A stretch of DNA of 6,616 nucleotides, taken from positions 1-6,616 of the forward strand of contig DKAS01000004.1 in assembly GCA_002448875.1 (NCBI GenBank). Reading direction: 5' to 3'. This DNA comes from Proteobacteria bacterium UBA6920 (lineage in GTDB: Bacteria > Pseudomonadota > Gammaproteobacteria > SG8-11). This document shows positions 5,834-6,616 of this stretch, piece after piece (position 1 is the first letter of the stretch; each line of letters begins with the position of its first letter). Under the pieces are notes generated by a model. It did not search any database. It was given only the letters and a program-made list of their open reading frames with translations, and was not told the origin of the DNA. The position numbers were made by a program, and so were the translations under genes.

Positions 5834-6616
5834 ATGGAACGATACCAGCATCTTATGACGGGCATGGTTGCCCTGTTATTGACGGTCAGTCTGAACAGCG
5901 GCTGCGACCATGCGACAGATGCGCAAGCTACCCTCAGTCTGCATCTGGATCATGCCACGGCGCCGGCAACAGCCACGCAGGTCCGCGGCGCCGGCCTGGT
6001 CGGCCTGGAACCGCCGCTGGACCTGGACGAGGTGCGGATCAGCGTTCACGCCGGCGAACACGAAGTGGCCAGCAAAACTTTTTCCGCGCAGAACGACACC
6101 ATGCATCTGCAAGTGCCGGCGGAAACTGCGCTGCGCGTCAGCGCCGAAGTTTTTACCGGCGGCATGTTGCGCTACAGCGGCGGCGCCGACATACCCGCCA
6201 TCGAACGCGGCGGCCGGCGCGCCGTCAGTTTCGAATTGCTGCCGCCGGCGGCGCTGCGTGCGGCGCCCGCCCATCCCCTGTCCCTGGCCCAGGATGGCGG
6301 CGTGCTGCTGGCCTGGGATCCCGTCGCCGGCGCCACCTCCTACAACATCTACTGGTCCACCCAGACCGGCGCCGGCATCGGCGGACAGAAGATCGCAGGC
6401 ATTACCGACAACAGCTACCACCATACCGAATTGAGCAATGGCGTCACCTATTATTACGTGATTACCGCGGTGTTTTCTCAGGACGAAGGCGACCCCACCG
6501 CCGAACTGTCGGCCACGCCAGCGGCCTTGGTGGACAGCGACGGCGACGGCCTGGCGGACGGCGATGAAATCAATGTCTACCACACCTCGGCCGACAACGC
6601 CGACAGCGACGGCGAC
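5834..6616 (+). CDS. Putative lipoprotein with a fibronectin type III domain and thrombospondin type 3 calcium-binding repeats (3' end outside window)
   Basis: The frame is open from ATG 5834 to the window end (261 codons) with no stop, so the protein is longer. Residues 1-24 look like a lipoprotein signal: hydrophobic MVALLLTVSL, then NSGC with C24 as the likely lipidated residue. The -3 position is N rather than L, so the lipobox is imperfect. Residues about 30-140 are a beta-rich region I do not recognise (SVHAGEHEVASKTFSAQND, then a strand ending RAVSFELLP). Residues about 146-230 are a fibronectin type III domain, with VLLAWDPVAGATSYNIYWS (W161) and GVTYYYVITAV (about 203-213). From D234 come acidic TSP3/EF-hand-like motifs DSDGDGLADGDE and DNADSDGD, spaced as in calcium-binding TSP3 repeats; more probably follow. 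The architecture suggests a cell-surface or periplasmic calcium-stabilised adhesion or binding protein. Its substrate is unknown. Confidence 0.85.
   Translation, partial: MERYQHLMTGMVALLLTVSLNSGCDHATDAQATLSLHLDHATAPATATQVRGAGLVGLEPPLDLDEVRISVHAGEHEVASKTFSAQNDTMHLQVPAETALRVSAEVFTGGMLRYSGGADIPAIERGGRRAVSFELLPPAALRAAPAHPLSLAQDGGVLLAWDPVAGATSYNIYWSTQTGAGIGGQKIAGITDNSYHHTELSNGVTYYYVITAVFSQDEGDPTAELSATPAALVDSDGDGLADGDEINVYHTSADNADSDGD

Overview
The window is GC-rich DNA, densely coded on the + strand, and looks like a proteobacterial chromosome, probably a gammaproteobacterium. That placement rests on the form of the urea transporter (UrtB with a signal peptide and an N-terminal extra-membrane domain), a small periplasmic cytochrome c5-like protein, and a lipoprotein with Fn3 and thrombospondin type 3 (TSP3) segments. 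I cannot name a genus from sequence alone.

Positions 1-4956 hold most of a urtABCDE operon, the high-affinity ABC importer for urea (and short-chain amides). It contains the C-terminal part of the periplasmic urea-binding protein UrtA (cut by the window start), permeases UrtB and UrtC, and ATPases UrtD and UrtE. Coupling is tight: urtB and urtC are 1 nt apart, urtC and urtD overlap as ATGA, and urtD and urtE abut or overlap. The only large gap is urtA-urtB (124 nt), which holds a perfect 10-bp GC-rich hairpin with no U-tract. It may stabilise or attenuate the mRNA and so favour urtA expression. UrtA captures urea in the periplasm, UrtB/UrtC form the channel, and UrtD/UrtE drive transport with ATP. 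No urease gene or operon regulator is visible inside the window.

Positions 4957-5240 are a noncoding gap with a candidate FNR/Anr-type half-palindrome and a possible minus-strand gene remnant. A short secreted monohaem cytochrome c (5241-5555) follows, with a strong ribosome binding site and a convincing downstream terminator hairpin. A further gap of about 230 nt leads to a lipoprotein-like gene starting at 5834 and running off the window end. It carries one fibronectin type III domain followed by acidic calcium-binding TSP3 motifs.

I found no mobile element, CRISPR array, tRNA or rRNA, and no clear sign of a new multi-gene system. The observations most worth checking are the urtA-urtB hairpin, the split of canonical and degenerate ATPase motifs between UrtD and UrtE, the HEAT-like domain on UrtB, and the truncated Fn3-TSP3 lipoprotein.
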